Source: CASQEL01 sp036655975 (lineage in GTDB: Bacteria; Desulfobacterota; Desulfovibrionia; Desulfovibrionales; Desulfovibrionaceae). From it: 64,000 bases of DNA. How positions within the stretch are numbered: the stretch's first letter is position 1; each line of letters opens with the position of its first letter. Made by a program: the position numbers and the translations under genes. Below are positions 50,233-60,700 of the stretch, piece after piece. The notes beneath the pieces are model-generated. The model did no database searches and was not told the DNA's origin. It worked only from the letters and a program-made list of their open reading frames with translations. The stretch is from contig JAVVPD010000002.1 of assembly GCA_036655975.1 (NCBI GenBank), positions 5,347-69,346 of the forward strand. Reading direction: 5' to 3'.

Positions 50233-51636
50233 GTGGCTTTCTTTTTTACCAAGAATAGGGTTGAGCGCAAGAAAGTTGTTATCGTGGGGGCCGGCGAAGT
50301 GGGCTATCATATTGCTCGCCGTCTTACCCAAGAAAACAAGGAAGTTACAGTTATTGACCTTAATCCAGAGCGCTTAAAGCGCATCACGGACAATCTTGAC
50401 GTGCAGGTGGTCTTGGGCTCGGGGTCGAGTCCGGCGGTGTTGAAAGAAGCGGGCAGTGACAGCGCTTCGGTATTTTTGGCGGTGACAAGCAGCGACGAGG
50501 CGAACATCATGGCGTGTTTGTTTGCCAATGCCATAGCCCCCAAGGCCATGATTCTTGCGCGTTTGCGGAATGCGGAATATGCGGGCTATCCCGAATTGTT
50601 TGGCAAGAACGGTTTGCGAATCAGCATGATGGTCAGCCCCGAAAAAGAAGTGGTGCGTACCATTGACCGCTTGTTGTCTCTGCCCGGTTCGACGGAATAT
50701 GCGGAATTTGCGGAAGGGCGCATTCGCATGGTGGCGTACCGGATGGATGAGCAAACACACAGTAAGTCTGCCGTGATCGGCCAGCCGCTGATGCGCTTTC
50801 GGGAATTGGCCCATGACGACGGGATTATGGTTTCTGCCATTGCGCGCAACAATAAATTGATTATTCCCACGGGGAAGGATGTTCTGGAATTTGGCGATGT
50901 TGTCTATTTTGTGTACCGCCAGAGCAGTCAAAAGGCTTTGTTGCGCTTGCTCGGGCGCACCCGCGCTTTTTTTAACACCGTGTGCATTGTCGGGGGCGGC
51001 ACCATCGGCATGTTGCTGGCGAAATTGTACGAAGAAAAAGGCATGGACGTAAAGCTTATTGACATGAATGAGCAGCGTTGCGAAGAACTGGCCACAAACC
51101 TGAACAGTACCCTTGTGCTGCACGGGGATGGTACCGACAAAACCCTATTGCTGGAAGAAAATATCCCCGATATGGATGTGCTTATTGCCGCCAGCAGTGA
51201 CGAAGAAACAAATATTTTAGCCTGCTTATTGGCAAAGTCTTTGGGGACGCGCACAACGGTTGCGCGGGTGAACAAGCCCGGCTATCTGTCACTGGTAGAG
51301 AGTATCGGTATTGACCATGGGGTAAGTCCGCGCCAGTCGGCGGTGAATACTTTGCTGAATTTTATCCGGCAGGGCAAGATGTTGTCGTCAGTGGCTGTGG
51401 GTAATGAAGCGGCGGATGTGCTGGAGGTGATCGCCCAGGCGGGAACTCCACTGGTGGGCATGCCGCTCAAAGACTTGGCCTTACCCAAGGGGGCCTTGGC
51501 GGTTTCTATGTTGCGCGGTACCGAGGTTTATATTCCCAATGGGAATACGGTTTTTGAAGCAGACGACCATGTGGTGATTTTGTGCGCCCGCGATGTCATG
51601 AGTGCGGTGGAAACCCATTTGGCCTTTCGGGCATAA
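50233..51636 (+). CDS. trkA: Trk potassium uptake regulatory subunit TrkA
   Basis: A 467-aa cytosolic protein with two RCK units. The two NAD-binding motifs are V-I-V-G-A-G-E-V-G near residue 16 and V-C-I-V-G-G-G-T-I-G near 252, each followed by a TrkA_C domain. It gates the TrkH/TrkG potassium channel in response to nucleotides. trkH is not in the window. The start is GTG at 50233; no close RBS is clear, but the frame begins exactly where the family begins. Confidence 0.95.
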   Translation: MAFFFTKNRVERKKVVIVGAGEVGYHIARRLTQENKEVTVIDLNPERLKRITDNLDVQVVLGSGSSPAVLKEAGSDSASVFLAVTSSDEANIMACLFANAIAPKAMILARLRNAEYAGYPELFGKNGLRISMMVSPEKEVVRTIDRLLSLPGSTEYAEFAEGRIRMVAYRMDEQTHSKSAVIGQPLMRFRELAHDDGIMVSAIARNNKLIIPTGKDVLEFGDVVYFVYRQSSQKALLRLLGRTRAFFNTVCIVGGGTIGMLLAKLYEEKGMDVKLIDMNEQRCEELATNLNSTLVLHGDGTDKTLLLEENIPDMDVLIAASSDEETNILACLLAKSLGTRTTVARVNKPGYLSLVESIGIDHGVSPRQSAVNTLLNFIRQGKMLSSVAVGNEAADVLEVIAQAGTPLVGMPLKDLALPKGALAVSMLRGTEVYIPNGNTVFEADDHVVILCARDVMSAVETHLAFRA

Positions 51637-51664
51637 AGGCTGTGGCCCCGAGCGGGCATTTCGC

Positions 51665-51693
51665 TTGACAAAAGCGCTTCCTGTACGCATATT
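51665..51693 (+). promoter_or_regulatory. Sigma-70-type promoter of the gene at 51.7 kb
   Basis: TTGACA, 17 nt, CATATT, ending 30 nt before the ATG at 51724. Confidence 0.55.
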
Positions 51694-51723
51694 AGGATTA
51701 ATTACTTATAAGGGAAGGCTCGT

Positions 51724-52068
51724 ATGAACGCACTCTCCGCATTTTCGCACTATACCATCGATTGGAATTTAAGTCCCGAACACGCCGTGACCCTATATTT
51801 GGAATGGGGCAATAATGATTGGCATGCGGAATTTCCGCCCGTCCGCTCAAAAGCGGACTATGCCACCTATTTTGTGGTGGATACGTGGGGGGAAAAGCCC
51901 ATTGTGCGCTTGGTGCGCCGCAATTCCGAAGCCGCAGTGGACTTGGTGTCTCTCCCCTTGCCGTTGAATTTACTTAGCAATTTTACCGAGGAATACGGCA
52001 AGCTGCGGGGTATTTTTGAGCCCACACCCGCGATTAAAGATTGGCTACGGCACGAGATAGGCCAGTAA
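51724..52068 (+). CDS. Small conserved-looking soluble protein, 114 aa
   Basis: A 114-aa acidic protein, rich in aromatic residues, with no signal or membrane helix. It has a strong promoter-like sequence upstream and AAGGGAAGG just before the ATG, so it is probably well expressed. I suspect it belongs to a Desulfovibrio family of abundant small proteins (DVU0772-like), but I cannot verify the likeness. Its function is unknown. Confidence 0.7.
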   Translation: MNALSAFSHYTIDWNLSPEHAVTLYLEWGNNDWHAEFPPVRSKADYATYFVVDTWGEKPIVRLVRRNSEAAVDLVSLPLPLNLLSNFTEEYGKLRGIFEPTPAIKDWLRHEIGQ

Positions 52069-52091
52069 GCGCGAGGGGGTTTGTGCTGGTT

Positions 52092-52379
52092 TTACTGCCG
52101 CTTACCCGCAGGAGTGGGAAGCTCCGGCTTTTTGATACTGGGGGGCGGTGGGTTTTGTGTTTGGGCTTTTGGTAGCTGCATGGTGTTGTGGGGGCTTTGG
52201 TTGGGGCCGTTCATATTGTGCGGGCTGTTATTGGGGCCTGCGCTTGTGTGGGGCTGCACATAAGGACTGGGCGCCTTGCTGGACACATGCCCAGAGCTAA
52301 AAGCCCCTTTGGTGAAGCCATATGGCGGACAAAGCACTGTTATTACACAGAAAAATAAGAATATGATACATGTTTTCAG
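52092..52379 (-). CDS. Secreted Pro/Asn-rich small protein with apparent CTG start
   Basis: A 95-codon frame with no ATG, GTG or TTG near the RBS; a perfect AAGGAG lies 7 nt before CTG at 52379. Reading CTG as Met gives MKTCIIFLFFCVITVLC, a good signal peptide. The mature part is rich in Pro, Ser, Asn and Gln with near-repeats G-P-N-N-S-P-H-N-M and G-P-N-Q-S-P-H-N-T at about residues 47-65. A GTG at 52337 inside the frame would lose the signal sequence. It probably acts in the periplasm or cell surface. It converges on the gene to its left. Confidence 0.6.
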   Translation of the reverse strand: MKTCIIFLFFCVITVLCPPYGFTKGAFSSGHVSSKAPSPYVQPHTSAGPNNSPHNMNGPNQSPHNTMQLPKAQTQNPPPPSIKKPELPTPAGKRQ

Positions 52380-52408
52380 CGTAGTTCTCCTTGGAGGCAG
52401 CGTGACTT

Positions 52409-52924
52409 TTATAAAAAACGCACCACACCCTTGAGTGCCTTATCCAGCGTGTGCAGCATTTGATCCCCCGTGATGAGCCACAATAGCCCTACGCTTGCCA
52501 CCAGAAAGATATATTCCTGAATACTTCCCGTACTGCACATATTGAGCGATATTCGCCCTTTGCCTTTGTGACCTGCCAAAAAAGGCAGGGGGGGAACCAG
52601 TGGCACGCCAGCGGGGGTCAGCAGGTCTAGGGCAATGTGCATCAGTGCGCCAAAGGCCAAGCCCAGCACGATGTCTGTTTCGCGGGGGGCAAGGTTGAGG
52701 ATCAGGCCACACAGGAGCAAAGCCACATACCAGCCGAACCAGTGTGAAGCACCACGGTGAATTTTATTGAAAATTTTCTGACGATTCGGCCCGCGCCCGG
52801 CGATTTTATGATCAATCATATCAGGCAGGATAGCACCGACGAGCACCGCAGCAATACCAACCGGTGGTATGTGCAGGGCAATGGCGGCGGCAACGGCTAC
52901 CGTCTGGTGGGTAAACCATTTCAT
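52409..52924 (-). CDS. YdjM-like metal-dependent hydrolase, membrane protein
   Basis: A 171-aa protein with about four hydrophobic segments. The metal-site pattern of the YdjM/LexA-regulated family is seen: M-K-W-F-T-H-Q-T at the start, I-L-P-D-M-I-D-H-K near residue 32, H-R-G-A-S-H-W near 55 and G-A-L-M-H-I-A-L-D-L-L-T near 94. These are thought to be membrane-bound hydrolases; the substrate is unknown. It begins 1 nt after the YccF gene. Confidence 0.82.
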   Translation of the reverse strand: MKWFTHQTVAVAAAIALHIPPVGIAAVLVGAILPDMIDHKIAGRGPNRQKIFNKIHRGASHWFGWYVALLLCGLILNLAPRETDIVLGLAFGALMHIALDLLTPAGVPLVPPLPFLAGHKGKGRISLNMCSTGSIQEYIFLVASVGLLWLITGDQMLHTLDKALKGVVRFL

Positions 52925-52925
52925 A

Positions 52926-53387
52926 TTAGGGCCGACGCACACGTTGCAATGTTTCACGGGCATTTTCCTGCCGCGCCAGTTGGGCCACATCGCTGTCTAC
53001 CACAGTCATACCGATGGGGCACAGGGCCAGTGCTGCCAGTTTTAAATGCTGCCACGCAAAGGGAATGCCGATAATGGTCACGGCACTGACAGCCGCCTCT
53101 AGCACATGGCACAAGGCAATCCATACTCCGGCAAAAATGAACCAGATAATATTGCCGAGGGTTCCGAAAATACTGGTGCCGATATCTTGTATACCGCGCA
53201 ATTGGTCACGGGCAATAGCTTCCTTGCCGAAAGGGAAAAAGGTGAAGGAACCCACCACAAAACAGGCCCGCGCCCACGGAATGCCCACAATGGAAATGAG
53301 CGCGAACAGCCCAAAAAGCCACCACAATAGTCCGCTGAATAGCCCACCGTACAGAAGAAACCAAATAATATTGCCCAGAGTTTTCAT
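52926..53387 (-). CDS. YccF-domain inner membrane protein
   Basis: A 153-aa membrane protein with two copies of the YccF (DUF307) unit, each starting with L-G-N-I-I-W-F (residues 4-10 and ~77-83) and containing G-I-P-W-A / G-I-P-F-A-W-Q. The function of the family is unknown. It is followed 1 nt later by the YdjM-like gene, and the two are cotranscribed. Confidence 0.9.
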   Translation of the reverse strand: MKTLGNIIWFLLYGGLFSGLLWWLFGLFALISIVGIPWARACFVVGSFTFFPFGKEAIARDQLRGIQDIGTSIFGTLGNIIWFIFAGVWIALCHVLEAAVSAVTIIGIPFAWQHLKLAALALCPIGMTVVDSDVAQLARQENARETLQRVRRP

Positions 53388-53408
53388 AGTGTCCTAGGTA
53401 AGTCGTGT

Positions 53409-55628
53409 TTACTTACTGTCAAAAGTCCAAACGCCGTCCCACACTTTTGGGGGTGTGGCCTGTAACAATTTGCAGCGCTCAAGGTACAGCCCGTACAATT
53501 TCACCGTGGGATATTTTTCCTGCAAGCGGCTGAAAACCTTCAGGGCTGCGCTAAACTGGCCTTGTTCGTAGTCCATATGGGCGCCTTCATACATGCTCAG
53601 TTCGTTGCGGCGTTGTTTCAGTTCCTCGGGTTCCATGGCCGTGAAAATAGTGACCACCTGTTGTTTGCCTTTAACTCGGATATTGTCAAGCTTGTGCAGA
53701 ATAAAGCCTTCACCGCAGCGGGCGGCGGTCACGTCGCTCAGGATTGTGTTAACACCGTACCGGGAACACAGGCGCTCCAGCCGCGCGGCTAGGTTCACAT
53801 TGTCGCCGATGCAGGTATAATCCAGCAATTCTTGCGAGCCCATGTTGCCCACGTGAACCGTGCCGGTGTGGATTCCGCCCCCCATAGCAAGGCCAAATCC
53901 AAAATCTTTTTTTAAAGAAATATTTAGTATTTTAAGCGATTTATGCATGTCTAATAGCGTGCGTAGGGCTTTTGCGGGGTGATTTTCCACATCCAGTGGG
54001 GCATTCCAAAAGGCCATGACCGCATCACCGATGAATTTGTCCACCGTGCCACCACTGGCGCGGATAAGCGCTGTCATCGGGGTAAGGTAGCGGTTGAGCA
54101 GGGTTACCACTTGATCAGGCTGTAGCTTTTCGGAAAGAGTGGTAAAGCCGCGCACGTCGGTGAAGAGCAAACTGACTTCGCGTACTTCTCCGGCCAGAAT
54201 ATCTCCCCCATGGTGGGCAATGCGCGACACAACTTCGGGGGAAACGTAGCGGTTAAAGGCTTTGTGCAAGTCGCGTTTTTGGCGGTCAGCCTGCCAAAAA
54301 CGCAGGGATAAGAGGCTTACCCCTTCGGCGATGACTGTCAGCATGACGTACACGGGCGTTAGATACAGGCCTGACTGAAAAATGGCGTGGGAGCCAAACA
54401 CGGCTCCGGCAGTGAGACCGAGCGCTACGGGCAGATATACCAAGGGCTTGAGCAGGCCGAAAGCTATGCAGCACAACAGGCCTGTGAGCACAATGGCGAT
54501 CACTTGGGCCCCTGTCGTCCACGGGGGCACCGTAATGGAGCGGCCTGAGAGTATCGCATCAATGATGCTGGCGTGAACTTCCACTCCCGGATAGGCGAAA
54601 TCAAGCGGTGTTGCGCGGATGTCCAGTAAGCCCACGGCAGAGGTGCCCACGAGCAGAATGCGCCCGGCAAGTTTTTTGGGGTCGACCCTATCTTCCAGCA
54701 CATCTACCACGCTGATATAGGGGTAGGTTCCTTGCCCGCCGCGAAAGGGCACATGGAAAAGGCCTTCGGGTGAGACGGGAATGGTGGTGCCCCCGATGCG
54801 GATAGTCTCCAGCCCGTCGGAACCGGATGTTAAGATCATGGTTTTTGTGTTCAAAGCTTGCATAAGACAGCGTAAGGCAAGGCTCGCGTAAACCACGTCA
54901 CTGTCGGCATTTTTACTACGCATAATCAGTGGTGCCGCGCGGACTAAGCCGTCCGCATCGGGCATGATATTGATAAAACCCTGTGTTGTTACCGTGTGCA
55001 GAACGGGCATGGGCAGGGTGACCCCGTTGGCGGTGAGCAGTTTTTCGCGTGGGGGCAGGGCACCGGCAGGGATCTGTTCGACCAGCCCTGTGGGCGGGGG
55101 CAGTGCCTTGTTGTTTCCTCCTTGCCCGTCAAAGCGTAAAAACAGCCCCAGCACCGAGGGGGATTGCGCCAGCATTTTTGCTAATAGCGCGTCATTGTCG
55201 GTGAACATAGGGGGCAAACCCTTGAAGGTGAGGTCAATATTAAAGTTTTTTTTGAGATTTTGCTGTAGAAGGGCGGGGGAACTGCCGTCCTGTTCGGCAA
55301 ACAGAAAGTCCAGCCCTATGGCGGCGGCTCCGTGCTGCGTAAGTTTTTCAACCAATTGTGCCATAATATAGCGGGGCCACGGCCATTGCCCGTAAGCGGT
55401 CAGACTTTTTTCATCAATATCAATAATAGTGGGCACGGGGGAAGGGGTTCCCGGAGGCTGATTTTTTAAAAAAATATCATAGGATTTGTGATCCCATTGC
55501 ACCAGCAGGCTGGGTTGCCCCACGTACAGGCCCAACATAAGGAGCACTACGCTTATACCAACACTGATAAATAGCCAAGTTTGCGTGTGTGCACGCGAAT
55601 TTTTGTGGAGACTGCTGGGTGTAGGCAT
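53409..55628 (-). CDS. CHASE2-domain adenylate cyclase
   Basis: A 739-aa class III cyclase. A membrane helix at ~20-38 is followed by a periplasmic CHASE2 domain (~55-355, with I-I-D-I-D-E-K-S-L and the conserved W-P-W-P-R), then three helices (~360-430) and a cyclase domain (~470-650). Catalytic features: L-F-T-D-V-R-G-F-T-T-L near 487 with the first metal Asp, D-K-F-I-G-D-A-V-M-A-F near 531 with the second Asp and a Lys that favours adenine, and N-V-N-L-A-A-R-L near 610. It turns ATP to cAMP in response to an external signal. A TPR-like tail ends it. Confidence 0.92.
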   Translation of the reverse strand: MPTPSSLHKNSRAHTQTWLFISVGISVVLLMLGLYVGQPSLLVQWDHKSYDIFLKNQPPGTPSPVPTIIDIDEKSLTAYGQWPWPRYIMAQLVEKLTQHGAAAIGLDFLFAEQDGSSPALLQQNLKKNFNIDLTFKGLPPMFTDNDALLAKMLAQSPSVLGLFLRFDGQGGNNKALPPPTGLVEQIPAGALPPREKLLTANGVTLPMPVLHTVTTQGFINIMPDADGLVRAAPLIMRSKNADSDVVYASLALRCLMQALNTKTMILTSGSDGLETIRIGGTTIPVSPEGLFHVPFRGGQGTYPYISVVDVLEDRVDPKKLAGRILLVGTSAVGLLDIRATPLDFAYPGVEVHASIIDAILSGRSITVPPWTTGAQVIAIVLTGLLCCIAFGLLKPLVYLPVALGLTAGAVFGSHAIFQSGLYLTPVYVMLTVIAEGVSLLSLRFWQADRQKRDLHKAFNRYVSPEVVSRIAHHGGDILAGEVREVSLLFTDVRGFTTLSEKLQPDQVVTLLNRYLTPMTALIRASGGTVDKFIGDAVMAFWNAPLDVENHPAKALRTLLDMHKSLKILNISLKKDFGFGLAMGGGIHTGTVHVGNMGSQELLDYTCIGDNVNLAARLERLCSRYGVNTILSDVTAARCGEGFILHKLDNIRVKGKQQVVTIFTAMEPEELKQRRNELSMYEGAHMDYEQGQFSAALKVFSRLQEKYPTVKLYGLYLERCKLLQATPPKVWDGVWTFDSK

Positions 55629-55661
55629 GGGCGCTGCGGGTTGAAGATGGCAGAAAAAGTT

Positions 55662-56684
55662 TTAGCCGCCAATACCTACCATATGTCGATGACTGACTGG
55701 GGCCGAGCCGCGTTTGCGTAAAATATCTACGCCAATGGGCTTGCGTACATTGGCAGCCATGAAGATGCGGCGTAAAAAGTCCGGCCCCAACTTTTCATGG
55801 CGCAAGGCCGGAAGCAGATTGTATTCGCGGTCCGCAAACAGGCAAGTGCGTAAGCGTCCGTCCGAAGTCACGCGCAAGCGGTTGCAGCTAAAACAAAAAT
55901 GGTTTGAAAGGGGGGTTATCAGCCCAATACGGCCCTTGGCCCCGTCCATGGTGTACATGCGGGCTGGGCCGTGGACGCTGGGGTCTTCCTGACACAGGTG
56001 TAAAGGGGCAATTTTTTGGAGTTTTTCCAAAATCTCGGCAGCAGGCCAAAAATATTTTTCTGACCACTGGCTGTCCGCGCCCATGGGCATAAATTCGATA
56101 AAGCGCACGTCCACAGGGTGTTGGCGCACAAAATTTACAAAAGCAGGCAATTCCGTATCGGTATAGCCGCGCAAGGCTACGGCATTGATTTTCAGGGGGA
56201 TGCCCGCGTCTAGCAGCGCGTCAATGGTGGCACGCACTTCGGGCAAGAGTTCGCGCCCGGTAATGCGGGCAAAGCGGGAGGGATGAAAGCTGTCCAGAGA
56301 AATATTCATCGCAGTAATGCCCACTGCGCGCAATAAGGACACATGGGGTCGCACGAGGGTGGCATTGGTGGTGATGCGGATATCCAAATCGGGGTGGGCG
56401 CTACGCAGCATTTCCAAAAAATGGGCAAAGCCTTTGCGGGCAAAGGGTTCCCCCCCCGTAAGGCGTACCTTATGTACCCCAAGTGTTGTGGCAAGGTCTA
56501 CAATTTGCAGCATTTCCTCGTAGCGCAGCACCACATTGTGGGGAATCGACTGGGTGCGGGCATTGCTGTCACAATAGAGGCAGCGCAAATTGCAACGATC
56601 TGTCACGGAAAGACGCAGATAGCGCACAACGCGCCCGTGCGCGTCCGTTAAAGGCGCGCGAGGAGTATCCAAAATTTCATACAT
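55662..56684 (-). CDS. moaA: GTP 3',8-cyclase MoaA
   Basis: A 340-aa radical SAM enzyme for the first step of molybdenum cofactor synthesis. The SAM cluster motif C-N-L-R-C-L-Y-C is near residue 32, the second Fe-S cluster Cys are in F-C-F-S-C-N-R-L-R near 262 and R-T-C-L-F near 282, and the chain ends in the required Gly-Gly. It lies 33 nt upstream of the cyclase gene in the same direction. mogA is at 37.2 kb. Confidence 0.97.
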   Translation of the reverse strand: MYEILDTPRAPLTDAHGRVVRYLRLSVTDRCNLRCLYCDSNARTQSIPHNVVLRYEEMLQIVDLATTLGVHKVRLTGGEPFARKGFAHFLEMLRSAHPDLDIRITTNATLVRPHVSLLRAVGITAMNISLDSFHPSRFARITGRELLPEVRATIDALLDAGIPLKINAVALRGYTDTELPAFVNFVRQHPVDVRFIEFMPMGADSQWSEKYFWPAAEILEKLQKIAPLHLCQEDPSVHGPARMYTMDGAKGRIGLITPLSNHFCFSCNRLRVTSDGRLRTCLFADREYNLLPALRHEKLGPDFLRRIFMAANVRKPIGVDILRKRGSAPVSHRHMVGIGG

Positions 56685-56750
56685 AACAATTCCTTGGTGC
56701 GCCTTGCTCCGGCCCTACGGCACCGCGCGCGAAACACGTTGAGGGCGATG

Positions 56751-57770
56751 CTATAAACAGTTGCACAGTCCCTTGCCCGCCCCCGAATTGACCGTGATTT
56801 TTTTGTGCTGAATATCCTTGGAAATTTGGTCGAGTCGGGTGCTGAGGGCGCTGCTCAAATGTGGGTTTCGGCTCAGGCTGAGGCCGCCGTTGGCAAGAGT
56901 AAAGGACACCAGATTCCCCCCCACAAAAGAACCTTCCCGCACGGCCTGTACGGCGGCGAGAACGGCTTTATCCACATGTTTTTCCAGTGAAAAAATCACA
57001 TTTGGCGCAAGGTCTGACTGGTCGCTGATCAGGCCAATGGCATAACGCTGTGCCTCTTTGGCGGCTTGAATAACCCCCAGCCCTGTGCGCCCCCCCGCGT
57101 GCATAATGATGCCTACGCCGTTCGTATATAAGGATGCGGCGGCGCTGCGCCCTGCCGCGGCGTCACTGAATGATTCAGTAAAAACAGTAATAACCCGCAT
57201 TTCTGGCGCAATATACTTGGCTCCCTGCCGATAGCCTGCCAAGTAGCCCTGAGACTGGGGAATATCCGGCCCGCCGACCCAAGCAATTTTTTGCGTATCT
57301 GCAGCGGCGGTGGGATCCTGTTCACGCATGAGCAAAGCGGCGGCAGCGCCCGCTAAAAAAGCGCCTTCCGCATCCGCAAAGGTGAACGAGAGTACATTGG
57401 GCGCTTTAATCTGGGTATTGATGGCGGCAAAGCGGGTTTGAGGAAAGTTGCCCGCATTGTTGATGAGCAAGGTGTGAAAGGCGATGGTGGGTACAATGAC
57501 CAGATCATAGCCCGCTGTGGCGATACGGAGAAAATCGCTTTCGTGTTTGGCGGGATTGGGGGAAAGGATGATGTCATAGCGGGCACCATAGTTTTTTTCC
57601 GCTTGTGCAAGGCCAGACTTGAGCACATCGGCATAGCCTGCGTCTTGGGTGTCTTCAAGAAATAAGGCAATTTTTAAAGTATTTTGGCTTGCGGCTTTTG
57701 CCTCGCCCGCGCCCTGAACACACAGGACAAGGGCGAGGACAAAAGCGCAAAGATATTGGCAAAACAACAT
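56751..57770 (-). CDS. BMP-family (basic membrane protein) substrate-binding protein
   Basis: A 339-aa periplasmic binding protein (PnrA/BMP family). The signal peptide ends near residue 27 (G-E-A-K-A-A). Typical parts are A-D-A-E-G-A-F-L-A-G-A-A-A near 134 and W-V-G-G-P-D-I-P near 165. The family binds nucleosides or related ligands for ABC transporters; no permease or ATPase is adjacent. It begins 3 nt after the GT3-GT35 gene ends. Confidence 0.9.
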   Translation of the reverse strand: MLFCQYLCAFVLALVLCVQGAGEAKAASQNTLKIALFLEDTQDAGYADVLKSGLAQAEKNYGARYDIILSPNPAKHESDFLRIATAGYDLVIVPTIAFHTLLINNAGNFPQTRFAAINTQIKAPNVLSFTFADAEGAFLAGAAAALLMREQDPTAAADTQKIAWVGGPDIPQSQGYLAGYRQGAKYIAPEMRVITVFTESFSDAAAGRSAAASLYTNGVGIIMHAGGRTGLGVIQAAKEAQRYAIGLISDQSDLAPNVIFSLEKHVDKAVLAAVQAVREGSFVGGNLVSFTLANGGLSLSRNPHLSSALSTRLDQISKDIQHKKITVNSGAGKGLCNCL

Positions 57771-57773
57771 TTT

Positions 57774-60700
57774 TTATCCCCACAAAATCAAACCGCTGTC
57801 CAAGGGCGTAGACAGGCCCTTCGTGACCGGCATAATGCGGATGCCATAGGCATAGCGTCCATTTTTATTAGCAATATACGTGCAACTGTATTGAAGGGTG
57901 TTTTCTGTGGCGCTGCTTTTGCCCATCAGGTGCATGATTTCCGGTGGTGATTTAAAATCGTTGCTGTTGTCTGTCAGGCCGATAACCAATTGCACCAGCA
58001 ATTCATCAGCGGCAAGTTCGCCCAAATGAACCTGTACCTGCACATTGAGGGCCTGTCCGCAAGCCAGCGTGTCGCCGTTTAGGCCAGACAAGGTAATATT
58101 TTCAAAGCGTACCGAGCCAAAGCGCACGGGAATAGTTTGTTTCCATTGGGCCAGATGCCGCGCCAAGGCGTAGTCATTGGCATGGGTGACGGTATTGCGT
58201 TTAGAGGCGGGAATGTATGAGCTGCTCATATAGTCTTCAAGCATACGGTGCGAGCTGTACATGGCGGTGAGGCTCTGCAGGGAGCGTTTAGCCATGGAGA
58301 TCCAGCGGTGGGGCATGCCCTGGGCATCGTGGTCGAAATACAGGGGCAGCACGGAGTCTTCCAGCAGTGTATACAGGGATTCGGCGTCTGCGTAGTCGTT
58401 TTGGTCGCCGCAGGGCAGTTCGGTGGTGACAACGGGGCCGATGGTCCAGCCGTTTTCGCGATTGTAGCCTTCGCACCACCAGCCGTCGGATACGCTCAGG
58501 TTGATGCCGCCGTTGACCGGAACTTTTTGCCCGCTGGTGCCCGACGCTTCATAGGGACGGCGCGGGTTGTTGAGCCACACATCGCAGCCCTGTGCCAGCA
58601 CCCGTGAAATGGCCAGGCTGTAGTCTTCAATAAAGAAAATACGCCCGAGGAAACGCGGTTCTTTGCTATAGCGGATAACCTCTTCAATAAGTTGGATGCC
58701 CGCCTGATCTGCCGGGTGGGATTTGCCGGAGAACACAAATATCAGCGGTCGCCCCGCTTGGTTGAGCAGGCGTTCTAGGCGATCAGGATCGGCAAAAAGT
58801 AGGGTGGCACGTTTGTAGGGGGCAAAACGACGCGCAAAACCGATAATCAGCGCGGCGGGGGTAATATTGGGTAATATTTGCTTACGCAAATGGGAACTCA
58901 GCCCGTATTTACGTAAAAAACCGGGGATGCTGTCGCGCAGCATTTCGAGCAAGGCTTCTTTTTGCTGGATTTTTGCGGCACCGAGTTCTTCATCGGGAAT
59001 TTGCGGCACTTTTTTCCAGAGGGGAGAATCGGGGGGGGCTGCAAGCCAGTCTGGGCCAAGGTGATGGTCTAGCACGGAGCGCACGGGGTCGCCCACATAG
59101 GAGGCCACATGGATACCGTTGGTTACATACCCAATGGGGATTTCAGGAATGGGCACCCCCTTCCACAAATCACGCCACATATGCTGCGAAACAACGCCGT
59201 GCAAACGGCTGACGCCGTTGGCTTTGGTGGAGGCTTTCAGGGCTAGCACGGTCATTTCAAAATTGTTGGTGTAGGCTGCGCCGTCTACTCGACCAAGGCG
59301 CAAAAATTCTGGCCAAGAAAGCCCAAGGGTGTTGGCGGCGGACGAGAAATAGCGTTCCATCATTTCTACGTTGAAGCGCTCATTACCCGCGTCTACTGGG
59401 GTGTGCGTGGTGAAAATGGTATTGCTACGCACTCTTTCAAAGGCTTCATTAAAGCTGAGGCCGCGTTCTGTCATGTAGGCGCGCATACGCTCAATAACCA
59501 TGAAGGCCGAATGCCCTTCATTCATATGATAGGCGGCAACGGTGATGCCCAATTTACGCAGCATACGCACACCGCCCATGCCGAGCAAAATTTCTTGGCG
59601 CAGGCGGTAGTCGCGGTCAGCTTCGTACAGACGTGCGGTGATTTTACGGTCAGCGGCGGTATTTTTGGGATTGTCGCTGTCCATGAGGTAGAGGGTGATT
59701 CGCCCCACGCTGACCTGCCAAATATTGGCGTATAGGGTGCGTTCGGGCAGATCAATCTCCATTTCCATGGGCGTGCCGTTTTTATCCAGCGTACGTTCTA
59801 CAGGGAGGTTGGCGAAGATATTTTCGGGGTACAAGGCCACCTGTGAACCATTTTTGTCCAATTGCTGGCGGAAATAGCCATTTTTGTACAACAGGCCCAC
59901 GGCCACCAGCGGGATTCGCAAGTCGCTGGCTGATTTTAAATGGTCACCGGATAAGACGCCCAAACCACCGGAATAAATGGGCAGGGATTCGTGCAAGCCG
60001 TATTCGGTGGAAAAATAGGCCACGGGTTTGTGCGGGCCAAGGTCGGCATCAATATTTTTTTGGCCTTCAGCCATATAGGCATCAAAACGCTCCAGCACAC
60101 GTTTATACAGCGCCAAATATTCCGGATTAGTGCTGATATAGGCCAATCTGGTGGGGTCGGCTTCTTCAATCATCAGCACGGGATTGTGGCCTGTGCTGTT
60201 CCACGCCTGTGGATTAAGGGCAAAAAAGAGTTGTTTGGCTTCTGGGGTCCAGCACCACCAGAGGTTACGGGCCAATTCGCGCAAACGTTCCAAGGAGGGC
60301 GGCAGTTCTGCCACCGCCGTGAGGGTACGCAAAAAAGGCGTGGTAGAGGCAGTGGCGGTGAGTACGCGGCTGAGCGAATCATGTTTTGCAGAATGCTTTT
60401 CAGATTTTTCTAAGGCTTGTCTGTAGGCGGTGAGATAATAGGGGAAGAATTTTTCCCACGAGGTGCACAGGGAAAGTTCGCGGGCAGCCTGACGCTGCAA
60501 CAGTAAATCGTCTTCAGTCATGGTGGCGTGTTTGAGCAGCAGACCGCGCAAGGCGTTTACGGTTTCATCATAGGTGGATTGACGGCGGGCAATGACGGCC
60601 ACGCCGTTTGGTGTGGCGTTTTGGTCTTGCAAGGCGCGCGCCCAGATACCGAAACCCGAAAGGTCTGTGGTGATGGTGGGCACGGCAAAGGCCGCGCTTT

